From assembly GCF_008274625.1 (NCBI RefSeq), contig NZ_VTRU01000001.1, forward strand, positions 2,232,001 through 2,296,000: a DNA stretch of 64,000 nucleotides, in the 5' to 3' direction. Made by a program: the position numbers and the translations under genes. Within the stretch, counting starts at the first letter, position 1; each line of letters begins with the position of its first letter. Origin of the DNA: Chryseobacterium panacisoli (lineage in GTDB: Bacteria > Bacteroidota > Bacteroidia > Flavobacteriales > Weeksellaceae). The notes beneath the pieces were generated by a model. It had not been told where the DNA came from. It ran no database searches and worked only from the letters and a program-made list of their open reading frames with translations. Positions 1 through 9,370 of the stretch are shown here, piece after piece.

Positions 1-89
1 ATAAAGAACGTAAGAAGTAGGAACGCAACGTCACACATTGCGGTCATGTCCGTAACTACTCCATGTCTTTTTGGTTTGACTCTCGCCAT
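1..89 (-). CDS. exbD: ExbD/TolR-family biopolymer transport protein (5' part only)
   Basis: Only the first 29 codons lie in the window; the gene runs off its left edge. The start is the ATG at 89-87. The visible residues give a short basic cytoplasmic tail, then the start of the single membrane helix with the motif CDVAFLLLTFF. Asp20 in that motif matches the proton-carrying aspartate of the ExbD/TolR family. It follows exbB (151-1014) on the same strand by about 60 bases, the usual order for a TonB-energising ExbB-ExbD channel in the inner membrane. Family assignment is firm; whether it serves TonB or a Tol-like system cannot be told from this fragment. Confidence 0.85.
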   Translation of the reverse strand, partial: MARVKPKRHGVVTDMTAMCDVAFLLLTFF

Positions 90-150
90 TATTATAAAAT
101 ATTTTTAATTAAACTTCTTTTAATTGCTAATGCAAATACCTTGCTAATTC

Positions 151-1014
151 TTAATTGAATTCAGCGAAAGATTGTTGGATACTCATAGAGATCTCATCGA
201 TCTTGTAAGTTAATCCGTCAATTTTAGAAGTAAAGAAGTTATAAAGGATAATAGCGATTGCTGAAGTACCAATACCTAATGCCGTGTTGATCAAGGCTTC
301 AGAGATACCTGTAGATAGAGCAGCTGCATCCGGAGTACCACCTCCTGAACCTAATGCAAAGAATGCCTTGATCATCCCGATTACCGTTCCAAGTAGTGCT
401 ACTAATGTTGCAACAGTACCTAAAGTAGAAAGAATCATCATGTTTTTCTCAAGCATTGGCATCTCAAGAGTAGTAGCTTCTTCGATAGCTTTGTTAAGCG
501 CTACCATTTTCTGCTCCTTATTTAATGTAGTATCGTGAGAAAGTGCTTTGTAAGTAGTAAGACCTTCTTTTACTACGTTACCTACAGAACCTTGTTGTCT
601 GTCACACTCTTCGATAGCTTCGTCAATTTTGTTTTGGTTTAGTAAGCTTCTTACTTGTACAACGAAGTTGTCTAAGTTTCCTTTTCCAGCAGCTTTACCA
701 AGAACGAAATATCTTTCAAAAGAGAAAACGATTACAGTAATCATGAAAGTAATCAAGATTGGTACGATAACCCCTCCTTTGTAGATAATACCTAAAAACG
801 ATTCTGGGTGAATGTCTTTTCCTTCAACACTTGAAAAGGCTACAGATCCACTTCCTAGTTTATCTGCATCTTTAAAGTTTCCTGGGCTACCAAGAACGAA
901 TAAATAAATACATACTCCTATAATAAATAGAATAGGAATAATAACAGCTGGATTTAAACCTCCTGCCTTTCTAGCAACTACTTGCTCATCATTTTTTGAA
1001 ACATTCATTTCCAT
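151..1014 (-). CDS. exbB: ExbB/TolQ/MotA-family proton channel subunit
   Basis: This 287-residue protein has a first membrane helix near residues 20-42 and a second near 77-100, followed by a cytoplasmic stretch. The C-terminal part carries the family core: a GTVATLVALLGTVIGMI helix near 200 and a last helix near 240-265 (TGISEALINTALGIGTSAIAIILYNFF). It forms the pentameric stator around ExbD that converts proton flow into work for TonB-dependent outer-membrane transport. It precedes exbD on the same strand, so the two are probably co-transcribed. A second in-frame ATG lies two codons inside the chosen start and cannot be excluded. Confidence 0.9.
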   Translation of the reverse strand: MEMNVSKNDEQVVARKAGGLNPAVIIPILFIIGVCIYLFVLGSPGNFKDADKLGSGSVAFSSVEGKDIHPESFLGIIYKGGVIVPILITFMITVIVFSFERYFVLGKAAGKGNLDNFVVQVRSLLNQNKIDEAIEECDRQQGSVGNVVKEGLTTYKALSHDTTLNKEQKMVALNKAIEEATTLEMPMLEKNMMILSTLGTVATLVALLGTVIGMIKAFFALGSGGGTPDAAALSTGISEALINTALGIGTSAIAIILYNFFTSKIDGLTYKIDEISMSIQQSFAEFN

Positions 1015-1064
1015 ATTTAACTAAATTATATTGTTTTAAAATTTTACAGGGTGTAAATTAAAGG

Positions 1065-1072
1065 CAAAATTA
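1065..1072 (-). promoter_or_regulatory. Putative -7 element of exbB
   Basis: On the minus strand this reads TAATTTTG, matching the Bacteroidota -7 consensus TAnnTTTG, about 50 bases upstream of exbB. No clear -33 TTG is seen. The rest of the 240-base gap to leuS (1015-1254) is very AT-rich and holds no recognisable gene. Confidence 0.45.
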
Positions 1073-1254
1073 ATTAAAATGCAAGAGTCTTAATTAAACA
1101 TTTTGCTTTTTTTTGATAAAGAAATTTTAATACGATTTCGATATAATAATTATTTTTAAATATTTTATTTATTTTCCCCAAATTTAACATTTGAGTTAAA
1201 AAATCAAAAAAATAAGACACCCATTTTTTTTAATTTCCCAATGTTAAATTTTAT

Positions 1255-4068
1255 TTAAATTACGATATTCACAATACGGTGAGGGACTACAATGATTTTT
1301 TCAGGGGTTTTTCCCTCTAAAATTTGTTGCATTTTCTCACTCGAAATCACCAAATCTTCCACTTCCTTGGCAGATAATTGAGCTGAAAGTGAAATTTTGA
1401 ACTTCATTTTACCATTTACACTTACCGGATACTGAATTTCGTCTTCAACCAGATAATCTTCATTTAATACCGGGAATTTTTCAATTTCAATAGATGTATC
1501 GTGTCCTAACAAACTCCACAGTTCTTCACAGATGTGAGGAGCATACGGAGAAATGATAACGGCCAGCGGCTCTAAAATATTGCGCTTGTTACATTTTATT
1601 TTCTGAAGCTCGTTCACAGCAATCATAAATGAGGATACGGAGGTATTGAAAGAGAAGTTTTCAATATCATATACTACCTTCTTTATTAAGGTATGTAAAA
1701 CTTTGTATTCCGCTTTTGTAGGTTCTTCTTCTGAAACTTCAAATGTATCTTCATTGAAATAGAGATTCCAGAATTTTTTGAGGAAGCCATATACTCCACT
1801 TAATCCCTGAGTATTCCAAGGTTTGGATTGCTCCAATGGACCTAAGAACATTTCATACAGTCTTAAACCATCAGCTCCGTACTCTTCACAGATATCGTCA
1901 GGATTTACTACGTTGTATTTTGACTTGGACATTTTTTCTACTTCACGGTCTGTGATGTATTTTCCATCTTCCAGGATAAATTCTGCATCAGCATAATCAG
2001 GTCTCCAGGCTTTGAAAGCTTCAGTATCCAATTCGTCAGAAGTTCCTTTTAATAAGGATACGTCAACGTGGATCTGCTGAGTCTGGTAATCTTTAGCTAA
2101 ATTTTTAGATACATATTGGTTGGTTCCGTCAATTCTGTACACAAATGCGCTCATCCCCAAGATCATCCCCTGGTTGATCAATTTCTGGAATGGCTCATCA
2201 TGATTGATATATCCTCTGTCTTTTAAAAACATATTCCAGAAACGTGAATATAATAAGTGTCCTGTTGCATGCTCACTTCCTCCAATATATAAGTCTACCT
2301 GTCCCCAATAGTCTGAAAGATCTTTGGCACAGAACTCCCCATCATTTTGCGGATCCATATATCTAAGGAAATACCATGAACTTCCTGCCCAACCCGGCAT
2401 TGTAGATAATTCTAACGGGAAAATAGTTTTATCATCAACAAGATCTGTAGCTACTACTTTCTGATTGGCTTCATCCCATGCAAATTCTTTTGCATTTCCT
2501 AATGGCGGATCTCCGTCTTCTGTTGGCAAATATTTTTCAACTTCAGGAAGTTGTAATGGTAAAGCAGAAGCTGGCAATGTGTAAGGCATCCCATCCTTAT
2601 AATATATAGGAACGGGTTCTCCCCAGTAACGCTGTCTTGAGAAAATAGCATCACGCTGTCTGTAGTTCGTTGTTCCATGACCGATTCCTTTAGTTTCGAT
2701 CTCTGAAATTATTTTTGACTTTGCGTCATTATAATTCAATCCGTTTAAGAAATCAGAATTTACACAAACGGAATCTTTGGAATCAAAAGATTTTTCCTGG
2801 ATATCTTCTTCAGTTTCTACAACTTTTTTAATTTCAAGATTGAATTTCTTTGCAAATCTGTGGTCACGCTCGTCATGTGCCGGAACAGCCATCACTGCTC
2901 CTGTTCCATATCCCATCAACACATAGTCTGAAATATAGATTGGCATTTTTTCGTTGCTGAACGGATTGATTGCATAACTTCCTGTGAAAGCTCCACTCAC
3001 GTTTTTCACGTCAGACATTCTGTCTCTTTCTGTTTTTTTGGAAGTTTCTTCAATATAAGTATCTACTTCTACTTTTTGAGCATCGGTAGTAATAGCTTCT
3101 ACTAAAGGATTTTCCGGAGCCAATACCATAAAAGTTGCTCCAAAGATAGTGTCAGGTCTTGTTGTAAATACTTCAACGATTTCATCATGACCTTCTACCT
3201 GAAACTGAACCTGAGCTCCCTGAGATTTTCCGATCCAGTATTCCTGAGAATCTTTCAAAGGCTGTGGCCAGTCCAAAGTATTTAATCCTTGCAATAATCT
3301 TTCAGAGTAAGCAGAAATCCTCATACTCCACTGCATCATTTTCTTTTGGAATACGGGAAATCCTCCTCTTTCAGATTTACCGTCTTTCACTTCATCATTT
3401 GCCAATACTGTTCCTAATGCAGGGCACCAGTTCACAGTGGTTTCAGCTCTGTAAGCAAGACGATAGTTTAAAAGGATATCTTCTTTATCAAGATCGGAAG
3501 CCATTTTCCATTCTTCTGCTGTGAAATTTAATTCATCGTTTTGATTAGCATTTAACCCTTCTGTTCCTTTTTCTTCAAAGTGTTGAATCAGGGAATCAAT
3601 AGATTCTGCCTTGTCTGTATTTTTATTATACCAGGAGTGGTACAGCTGGATAAAGATCCACTGGGTCCATTTATAGTAAGAGGCATCTGAAGTTCTTACT
3701 TCTCTGCTCCAGTCGAATGAAAAACCGATTTTTCTCAACTGCTCTTCGTATCTGTTGATATTTTGTTCTGTAGTAATAGCCGGATGCTGTCCTGTCTGAA
3801 TAGCATATTGCTCAGCAGGAAGCCCAAAGCTGTCATATCCTACGGGGTGAAGAACATTAAACCCCTGATGTCTCTTATATCTTGCATAGATATCCGATGC
3901 TATATATCCCAGCGGGTGACCTACGTGAAGACCTGCTCCGGATGGATACGGAAACATATCGAGTACGTAAAATTTGGGTTTATCTGTGTTATTAGAGGTT
4001 TTATAGGTTTGATTTTCCTCCCAGTATTTCTGCCACTTTTTTTCTATCTGCTGATGATCGTAAAACAC
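1255..4068 (-). CDS. leuS: Leucine--tRNA ligase
   Basis: This class I aminoacyl-tRNA synthetase charges tRNA-Leu with leucine in the cytosol. The 937-residue protein has the HIGH-type signature HVGH at residues 48-51 and the KMSKS loop near 711. Between them lies the CP1 editing domain, with its TTRPDTIFGAT motif, which hydrolyses mischarged tRNA. It is longer than the E. coli enzyme (about 860 residues). Part of the excess is an acidic insert near residues 150-200 and an insert before KMSKS, as I recall for other Bacteroidota LeuRS. The gene stands alone; the upstream lipoprotein gene has its own terminator. Confidence 0.97.
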   Translation of the reverse strand: MFYDHQQIEKKWQKYWEENQTYKTSNNTDKPKFYVLDMFPYPSGAGLHVGHPLGYIASDIYARYKRHQGFNVLHPVGYDSFGLPAEQYAIQTGQHPAITTEQNINRYEEQLRKIGFSFDWSREVRTSDASYYKWTQWIFIQLYHSWYNKNTDKAESIDSLIQHFEEKGTEGLNANQNDELNFTAEEWKMASDLDKEDILLNYRLAYRAETTVNWCPALGTVLANDEVKDGKSERGGFPVFQKKMMQWSMRISAYSERLLQGLNTLDWPQPLKDSQEYWIGKSQGAQVQFQVEGHDEIVEVFTTRPDTIFGATFMVLAPENPLVEAITTDAQKVEVDTYIEETSKKTERDRMSDVKNVSGAFTGSYAINPFSNEKMPIYISDYVLMGYGTGAVMAVPAHDERDHRFAKKFNLEIKKVVETEEDIQEKSFDSKDSVCVNSDFLNGLNYNDAKSKIISEIETKGIGHGTTNYRQRDAIFSRQRYWGEPVPIYYKDGMPYTLPASALPLQLPEVEKYLPTEDGDPPLGNAKEFAWDEANQKVVATDLVDDKTIFPLELSTMPGWAGSSWYFLRYMDPQNDGEFCAKDLSDYWGQVDLYIGGSEHATGHLLYSRFWNMFLKDRGYINHDEPFQKLINQGMILGMSAFVYRIDGTNQYVSKNLAKDYQTQQIHVDVSLLKGTSDELDTEAFKAWRPDYADAEFILEDGKYITDREVEKMSKSKYNVVNPDDICEEYGADGLRLYEMFLGPLEQSKPWNTQGLSGVYGFLKKFWNLYFNEDTFEVSEEEPTKAEYKVLHTLIKKVVYDIENFSFNTSVSSFMIAVNELQKIKCNKRNILEPLAVIISPYAPHICEELWSLLGHDTSIEIEKFPVLNEDYLVEDEIQYPVSVNGKMKFKISLSAQLSAKEVEDLVISSEKMQQILEGKTPEKIIVVPHRIVNIVI

Positions 4069-4197
4069 TTTATATATAGGTTATATGTTAGACTTTAAAA
4101 TATTGAATTATTTTTCTTTTTAACAAGATTCACAAAAATAATGATTTTAAAGTAAATGGAAATTTAATTTATGATGAATTGCAATTCTGTCCCCAAC

Positions 4198-4223
4198 AAA
4201 AAAATCCCATCCGGAGATGAGAT
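4198..4223 (-). terminator. Terminator of the lipoprotein gene
   Basis: On the minus strand an 8-bp stem (ATCTCATC / GATGGGAT, one wobble) closes a TCCG loop and is followed by seven T. It lies just after the stop codon at 4251. Confidence 0.7.
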
Positions 4224-4250
4224 CTGTTTTATATCCTGAAGTATATACTA

Positions 4251-4724
4251 TTATTGAGTAATTCTTTTGAAGGTATATGTTCTTGTCTGGAATATAGTAG
4301 GATCCTGAGTTTCCTCTCTCACAGCAAGATTAAGCGTTGTATCATCCAAAGTAATAACCTTTGCATTTTGCGGCTCTACGATCCCCTGAATTTTCATTTG
4401 AACGTCTTTTCCTTCCTTATTATAAGTATAATTGAATTTTATATCAGAAAGAATAGCACACTGGCCAGGTGTAGCGGTATCTCCCCAGTTCGTTTTCCCT
4501 CCTTTGGAATCGGCGCTGAAAAACCATCTGGTCTGCTTCTGACAGTCAGTATAAGTAATCGTGTTAGAAACCGGGTCTTCACCAACCTCAACAGTGGTAA
4601 CTACTTCTTTTAACGGTTGCCATGTCCCAACCAGAGGAGCTTCCAGAACAGTATCATTGTCATCACTACATCCTGTAGCTGCAAACAAAGACAAACCTGC
4701 AAATAGTAATGCTAATTTCTTCAT
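4251..4724 (-). CDS. Lipocalin-like lipoprotein
   Basis: The 157-residue protein starts with a lipoprotein signal peptide (hydrophobic LLFAGLSLFAATG, then lipobox Cys19), followed by an acidic SDDND stretch typical of exported Bacteroidota lipoproteins. The mature part begins with LVGTWQP, the usual opening of the lipocalin-like domain of this phylum, and is rich in alternating beta-strand patterns. Two further cysteines (CQKQTRWFFS and GQCAIL) may form a disulfide. It is monocistronic with its own terminator. Ligand and role are unknown; the fold call rests on the opening motif and the length. Confidence 0.75.
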   Translation of the reverse strand: MKKLALLFAGLSLFAATGCSDDNDTVLEAPLVGTWQPLKEVVTTVEVGEDPVSNTITYTDCQKQTRWFFSADSKGGKTNWGDTATPGQCAILSDIKFNYTYNKEGKDVQMKIQGIVEPQNAKVITLDDTTLNLAVREETQDPTIFQTRTYTFKRITQ

Positions 4725-4896
4725 AGATCAATTTTTTCAAGCGCTAAAATTATAATTTTTTTGATTTATATCACTATTTTTTATGAAAAATTATTTTATC
4801 GACCTTTATTTGTATATATTTTAAAACACTCAGACCTCATTTTCCCTTTATTTAACAAATATTGAATACATGGCCTATTCATTTTATTAAAAAAGT

Positions 4897-4904
4897 TATT
4901 TTTG
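4897..4904 (+). promoter_or_regulatory. -7 element that fixes the acyltransferase start
   Basis: TATTTTTG matches TAnnTTTG and lies 17 bases before the ATG at 4922. A longer reading frame opens at 4862, upstream of this element, so transcripts from here can only use 4922. Confidence 0.55.
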
Positions 4905-4921
4905 CAAGAAAGAAAATACAA

Positions 4922-5899
4922 ATGCAGGATATTACGAAAAACAATTTTGATTTTATACGCGTTCTCCTTGCCTTTATTGTCTTTCTCGGACATCTAGGTA
5001 CTCTCAGTAATTCTCCTGACCTTAAAATTTTTGAGTACAGCCCTATAGAAATTGCGGTTTTCGGCTTCTTTGCAGTTAGTGGATTTCTTATAGCAAGGAG
5101 TTATGAAAGGTCTTCAAGCCTTAAAAGTTATTTAAAAAAGAGAATCAGAAGAATTGTTCCCGCTTACTTACTGGTTATTTTTTTATGTGCTATTTTATTA
5201 AGTTTGGTAAGTACCTATTCTTTCACCGAATATTTCAGCAATACACAAGTTTACAAATACCTATTCTGGAATTCATTATTTTTAAATTTCAAGGCACCCT
5301 GGCTCCCGGGAGTTTTTGGAAATCAGGCAGTAAACGGCGCTCTCTGGACACTGAAAATAGAAATGTGCTACTATTTCGCTGTCCCTTTGTTGTTTTTGCT
5401 TTTCGGAAAGAAGAACAAATACAGAAATATAAGTTTGATTATTTTATACTTTCTGTCACTTATTTATCTCAATTATTTTGAATCATTAAATAAAATTTCA
5501 CTTGCCAAGCAGCTACCCGGAACATTATCCTATTTTATTCCTGGAATGCTGATTTACTTTAATTTTGATAAGTTTATCAAACATAAAAATATAATTTTCA
5601 TCATCGCTCTTGCCACTGTGTGGATTGATTTATATTTAAACATTCAGCTTTTTTCCCCAATGATGATCGGTGTTATCGTAATGTATATTGCCTATTCATT
5701 CAAATTCTTAAATAATTTCGGAAAATATGGTGATTTCACCTACGGAATTTACATTTTCCACTTCCCAATCATCAGAACTTTCCAGACTTTAGGATTGTTT
5801 GAAGATTACAATCCGTTTGTAATGGCTCTGGTATGCATGTTGGTGGTCATTGCTGTAGGGGTAAGCTCATGGCATTTTTATGAAAAAAGATTTTTATAA
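4922..5899 (+). CDS. Acyltransferase family 3 (OafA-type) membrane protein
   Basis: The 325-residue protein belongs to the acyltransferase-3 family, multi-helix inner-membrane enzymes that O-acylate surface sugars. The N-terminal segment NNFDFIRVLLAFIVFLGH carries the family R-x10-H type signature, and GFFAVSGFLIARSYERS follows. About ten hydrophobic helices run to the C-terminus, ending in the family-typical WHFYEKRFL. The start at 4922 was chosen because it follows the -7 element; the upstream extension is not hydrophobic and is not needed. The next gene is a GT2 glycosyltransferase 23 bases downstream, so the two probably act on the same glycan. The acyl donor and acceptor cannot be inferred. 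Confidence 0.85.
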   Translation: MQDITKNNFDFIRVLLAFIVFLGHLGTLSNSPDLKIFEYSPIEIAVFGFFAVSGFLIARSYERSSSLKSYLKKRIRRIVPAYLLVIFLCAILLSLVSTYSFTEYFSNTQVYKYLFWNSLFLNFKAPWLPGVFGNQAVNGALWTLKIEMCYYFAVPLLFLLFGKKNKYRNISLIILYFLSLIYLNYFESLNKISLAKQLPGTLSYFIPGMLIYFNFDKFIKHKNIIFIIALATVWIDLYLNIQLFSPMMIGVIVMYIAYSFKFLNNFGKYGDFTYGIYIFHFPIIRTFQTLGLFEDYNPFVMALVCMLVVIAVGVSSWHFYEKRFL

Positions 5900-5922
5900 T
5901 TTTACAGTCTCAAAAAGCATAA

Positions 5923-6681
5923 ATGAAAGATCTTGTCTCCATCATCACCCCTAGTTATAATTCGGCAGAATTTATTGAGGAAACCATACAATCCGTTCTT
6001 AACCAAACCTACGAAAACTGGGAATGGCTGATCACTGATGACAGGTCTAAAGATAATACTGTTGAGATCATCAGAAAGTACAATGATCCCAGAATAAAAC
6101 TGCAGGTACTGGAAAAAAACGGAGGTGCAGGAAATGCCAGAAATAACAGTCTGGAAAGAGCACAAGGAAGATATATAGCTTTTCTGGATTCTGATGATTA
6201 CTGGTATCCCGAATATCTGGAAACAATGACAGATTACATGCAGGAACATAATGCAGAACTGGTGTACTGCAATTATTCCAGATGTGATGAACACACAATG
6301 GAACCGATTTTAAAAGATTTTGAAGCTGATAAAATTGTTACTTTTTCGAATTTACTTAAAACCTGCAGACTGGCACCGGTTTCCACCATTTACGATACCA
6401 AAAGAGTAGGAAAATTTTTCTTTCCTGTAAAAAGCAAGCGCGAGGATCATGTCATGTGGCTGAATTTATTGAAAGTAATTCCTAAAGGTTATCCTGTACA
6501 AAAGACACTGGCAAAATACAGAATGCGCGAAAACAGTGTTTCCAGAAAGAAAAAAAACATCATAAAAGATCAATACCTTGTCTATAAAGATTTCATGGGA
6601 TTTTCAACATTAAAATCCTTGTACTATACGGCTAACTGGGCGCTGAACGGATTTATGAAATATTCGAAAATTTTCAATTAA
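5923..6681 (+). CDS. Glycosyltransferase family 2
   Basis: This 252-residue soluble GT-A enzyme opens with VSIITPSYNSAEFIEETIQS, the GT2 nucleotide-sugar fold start. It has DDRSKDNT near residue 40 and the metal-binding DSDDYW near 88, and the C-terminal part has the usual HVMWLNLL segment. It transfers a sugar from a nucleotide donor to an unknown envelope glycan. It lies between an acyltransferase and an unknown gene whose ATG overlaps its stop codon by one base, so the three genes look like one operon. Sugar specificity is unknown. Confidence 0.9.
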   Translation: MKDLVSIITPSYNSAEFIEETIQSVLNQTYENWEWLITDDRSKDNTVEIIRKYNDPRIKLQVLEKNGGAGNARNNSLERAQGRYIAFLDSDDYWYPEYLETMTDYMQEHNAELVYCNYSRCDEHTMEPILKDFEADKIVTFSNLLKTCRLAPVSTIYDTKRVGKFFFPVKSKREDHVMWLNLLKVIPKGYPVQKTLAKYRMRENSVSRKKKNIIKDQYLVYKDFMGFSTLKSLYYTANWALNGFMKYSKIFN

Positions 6682-7307
6682 TGGAGTATTCAAAAGAGTT
6701 CAAAGCCGCTCTGAGTGCTTTTTCCGCCAGCGAGAAAGATAAACTTATTTTCAGACTGCTGAGAAAGGATAAATTATTGTCTAAAAAGCTGTACTTCGAG
6801 CTTATTGATCCGGAAACCACCGATGATAAGAGGAATTCTATGGAAGAAATTGTTGCAGAAAAGGTTCTCTTAGCTTCAAAATACACCGGAAATGCTCCTT
6901 ATTTCCTGACCATCATCCGAAAGATAAGTGCAGAAATCACTGAACACATCAAAATTACCACAGATAAATTCGGGGAAGTTTCACTGAATCTTCTTCTCGT
7001 CAATACAATTCTGGAAAACAACAGTGACCTCAGCAGACAAAGGTTTGACAATGTTTACAAGCTTTATATTTATATCATCAACAAAATATTCAAAGCCCTG
7101 ACTCTTGTTAAAAAGCTGGATGAGGATTACTGGATGGAAATTGATGAATATCTGCGTGATACCCAAAAGAAGATCTCAGAAAACCACTATCTTCAAAAAC
7201 TGTGTGTCAACAATGGTCTTGATACCAACTGGCTGGAATGCGACAGAATTCCTGAAAACATAGATCAGATTATGAAGGAAATGAAAAGTCAGGGGTATTT
7301 ACGATAA
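6681..7307 (+). CDS. Conserved hypothetical protein at the end of the glycan operon
   Basis: The family of this 208-residue protein is not recognised. It has no signal peptide or membrane helix, is rich in Lys and Glu, and is predicted almost entirely helical (for example EFKAALSAFSASEKDKLIFRLL). The start is the ATG overlapping the GT2 stop by one base (TAATG), which points to translational coupling. The gene end overlaps the convergent waaA by 9 bases. It may be a cytosolic helper of the neighbouring transferases, but that is position only. Coding status is secure from the coupling and the uninterrupted frame. Confidence 0.75.
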   Translation: MEYSKEFKAALSAFSASEKDKLIFRLLRKDKLLSKKLYFELIDPETTDDKRNSMEEIVAEKVLLASKYTGNAPYFLTIIRKISAEITEHIKITTDKFGEVSLNLLLVNTILENNSDLSRQRFDNVYKLYIYIINKIFKALTLVKKLDEDYWMEIDEYLRDTQKKISENHYLQKLCVNNGLDTNWLECDRIPENIDQIMKEMKSQGYLR

Positions 7308-8534
7308 AATTTTCTGCAGAATCATTTGGGTAGAATCTGGTTTCCCATCTACAAATTCCCGTGCATTCTGAGACATTTCTGTAAGCTCTTCATGGTTGTC
7401 TTCATTCATAAGGAATAAAACAAATTCTGCAGCTGTATATTCGTCTGGAAATGATTTTCCACCATTTGCAGCGATCAGATCATCAGCTTCCGGATTCTTC
7501 TTGTAATGATTTCCAAAGATCACGGGAACGCCAAAAGTTGCCGCTTCCAGAATATTATGAAGCCCTGCATCATGAAACCCTCCTCCTACAACAGCCGCAT
7601 CCGCATAAGAATATAGTTTTGACAATAAGCCAATACTGTCTATAATCAGAACTTTAGCATTGATTAAAGGCTGAGCGTTTTGTATTTGGCTGTATAATAG
7701 CGCATCTGGGAATATACTTTTTAAATGTTCTACTCTTTTCAGATCATGTGGTGCTATGATGAGTTTCACCATATTATTTTTACGGGAAACCACTTCTGCT
7801 ATTTTTTCTTCGGCCTGCCATGAACTCCCGAAAACTAATGCTTTATGATCTCCTTTAAAATCTGCAATAAAATCTACATGGTTGTTTCGTTCACGAAGTT
7901 GTTTTACTCTGTCAAATCTTGTATCTCCCGTTACGGAAGACTTTATCAATCCCACACTTTTAGCCAAGGCTAGGGAAAACTGAGTCTGATGAAAAAACCA
8001 ATCTACATCTTTCTGAAGCTGCTTTACAAACCATTTACCATAGGAAGTAAAAAAGGATTGTCTCTCATAGAACAGAGCGGAAATAACGTATATTTTTGTC
8101 CCTTTACTTTTCAGTTCAGCAAGCAGATTATACCAATAATCATATTTAACCGTAAAAAACAGTTCAGTATTAAACTGTGATACAAATTCCCTCACAGTAT
8201 TTTTTTTATCAAACGGTAAGTAACAAATAACGTCAGCGATATTTTTCTTTTTAATGACATTTTCATATCCTGAGGGAGAGAAAAAAGTCACCAGAACTTT
8301 ATGATGGGGAAATTTCTCTTTAAGCTTTTCCAAAACAGACAGCCCCTGCTCATATTCTCCCAAACTGGCAGCATGCATCCAGATTATTCTATCTGTTGCT
8401 GAAAATGCTGATTTCACGTTGTCTAACGACTGCCTTCTTCCTTCAACGCCTTTTTTAGTTTTATCATTAATCAATGCAAAAACCTTCATTCCGAAAGTAA
8501 GGAGAGTGATAAATATATTGTATAGAAATGCCAT
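7299..8534 (-). CDS. waaA: 3-deoxy-D-manno-octulosonic acid (Kdo) transferase
   Basis: This 411-residue GT-B enzyme adds Kdo from CMP-Kdo to lipid A precursor at the inner membrane. It starts with a short membrane-anchoring helix (residues 1-20). The WaaA signature IWMHAASLGEYEQG near residue 50 and VTFFSPSGYE near 85 follow. The C-terminal nucleotide-binding half contains IIAPHDLKRVEH, GGGFHDAGLHNILEAATFGVPVIFG and a final SFPDEYTAAEF segment. It is the last gene of a minus-strand run with a cupin, a DUF1648 protein and an NlpC/P60 enzyme; the gap to the cupin is 5 bases. Length is normal for the family. Confidence 0.95.
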   Translation of the reverse strand: MAFLYNIFITLLTFGMKVFALINDKTKKGVEGRRQSLDNVKSAFSATDRIIWMHAASLGEYEQGLSVLEKLKEKFPHHKVLVTFFSPSGYENVIKKKNIADVICYLPFDKKNTVREFVSQFNTELFFTVKYDYWYNLLAELKSKGTKIYVISALFYERQSFFTSYGKWFVKQLQKDVDWFFHQTQFSLALAKSVGLIKSSVTGDTRFDRVKQLRERNNHVDFIADFKGDHKALVFGSSWQAEEKIAEVVSRKNNMVKLIIAPHDLKRVEHLKSIFPDALLYSQIQNAQPLINAKVLIIDSIGLLSKLYSYADAAVVGGGFHDAGLHNILEAATFGVPVIFGNHYKKNPEADDLIAANGGKSFPDEYTAAEFVLFLMNEDNHEELTEMSQNAREFVDGKPDSTQMILQKILS

Positions 8535-8539
8535 TTTAA

Positions 8540-8884
8540 TTATTCTTTTATTTCAATTCTATCATGATCCGCAGGCGGATTGGATATGACTAAAAATTCG
8601 ATTTCTTCGGTGGATTCATTGGATATAAAATGTTTTAATCCAGGCTCAATAGAAATAGATTCTCCCTGTTTAACCGGAAATTTCTCTTCATTGATATAAA
8701 ATACAGCTTCTCCCTTCAGAATATAAAAAAATTGCTCAGCCACTTTGTGAAAGTGCAGTTTTTCTGAAGTTCCTGCGGGCATCTTTTCCTGCTTTACGGA
8801 TAAGCTTTGTGTATTTTTCAGGATCCAGCTGTCACAATGGCTTCCCCAGGTATAATGTTCTGAATTATCTTTAGAATGTATCAT
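8540..8884 (-). CDS. Cupin-domain protein
   Basis: This is a 114-residue single-domain cupin. The first motif is seen around HFHKVAEQFFYILKGEAVFYINEEK (metal ligands HxH plus E), and the second around GESISIEPGLKHFI with its histidine. A WGSHCDSW segment lies near the N-terminus. Small cupins of this type are metal-dependent isomerases, dioxygenases or sugar-binding sensors; the substrate is unknown. Its start codon overlaps the stop of the upstream DUF1648 gene by 4 bases (ATGA), so the two are translationally coupled. Confidence 0.85.
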   Translation of the reverse strand: MIHSKDNSEHYTWGSHCDSWILKNTQSLSVKQEKMPAGTSEKLHFHKVAEQFFYILKGEAVFYINEEKFPVKQGESISIEPGLKHFISNESTEEIEFLVISNPPADHDRIEIKE

Positions 8885-9348
8885 TTGAATAGATGGGCAA
8901 TAAAAAGTAGTGCAGGAGTAAATAACACAACGGATAAAAATATGGCAGCAAATGAAATTTTAGGTTTTGCCTGATCATCTGCAGCAGATCTGAACATATA
9001 ATCCTGAATATTTGTAAAAATGATTGCCAGTACAACAAAAAGTATTCTCAATCCAATTTTCATAATTAAAAACTGAGCATTCATATTCTGATCTGTAATT
9101 TCTACAGGGAAATTAGTACCTTCAGGATGTCTTACTCCATAGACAAATAGAACATATAATCCCAGAGCCAATACAGGCATCAGAAATGCATATATTTTCC
9201 CACCAAATCCATCAGCCTTTCCTTCCATATCAAAATGTACGGGAATTCTCTCTGGCAATGTATTATAGTTTTTCAGGGTAAATCCCCATAAGAAAGCGAC
9301 CCATCCAAAATTAAAAATATCAAAAATTATAAAAAGAATATTTTCCAT
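8881..9348 (-). CDS. DUF1648-type small membrane protein
   Basis: The 155-residue protein has four predicted membrane helices. After the first helix comes NTLPERIPVHFDMEGKADGFGGK, the hallmark of the DUF1648 domain, which is also found in SdpI-type immunity proteins. In SdpI this domain belongs to an immunity and signalling membrane protein; here no toxin partner is visible, so that function should not be assumed. It overlaps the downstream cupin by 4 bases and follows the NlpC/P60 gene by 22 bases, so it lies within the waaA operon. Confidence 0.8.
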   Translation of the reverse strand: MENILFIIFDIFNFGWVAFLWGFTLKNYNTLPERIPVHFDMEGKADGFGGKIYAFLMPVLALGLYVLFVYGVRHPEGTNFPVEITDQNMNAQFLIMKIGLRILFVVLAIIFTNIQDYMFRSAADDQAKPKISFAAIFLSVVLFTPALLFIAHLFK

Positions 9349-9370
9349 TTCAGATGAGATTGAGTTAAGA

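Noticed and set aside
3264..4098. Open frames on plus opposite leuS (86 and 111 residues)
   Set aside because: They are antisense to a fully conserved synthetase, have no family resemblance and arise from its codon pattern.
4796..4993. Minus-strand frame of 65 residues before the acyltransferase
   Set aside because: It overlaps the 5' end and promoter of the acyltransferase and shows only low-complexity Lys/Asn/Phe-rich sequence.
8881..9348. DUF1648 protein as toxin immunity (SdpI-like) factor
   Set aside because: No Sdp-type toxin or regulator lies nearby; the domain alone does not support an immunity role.
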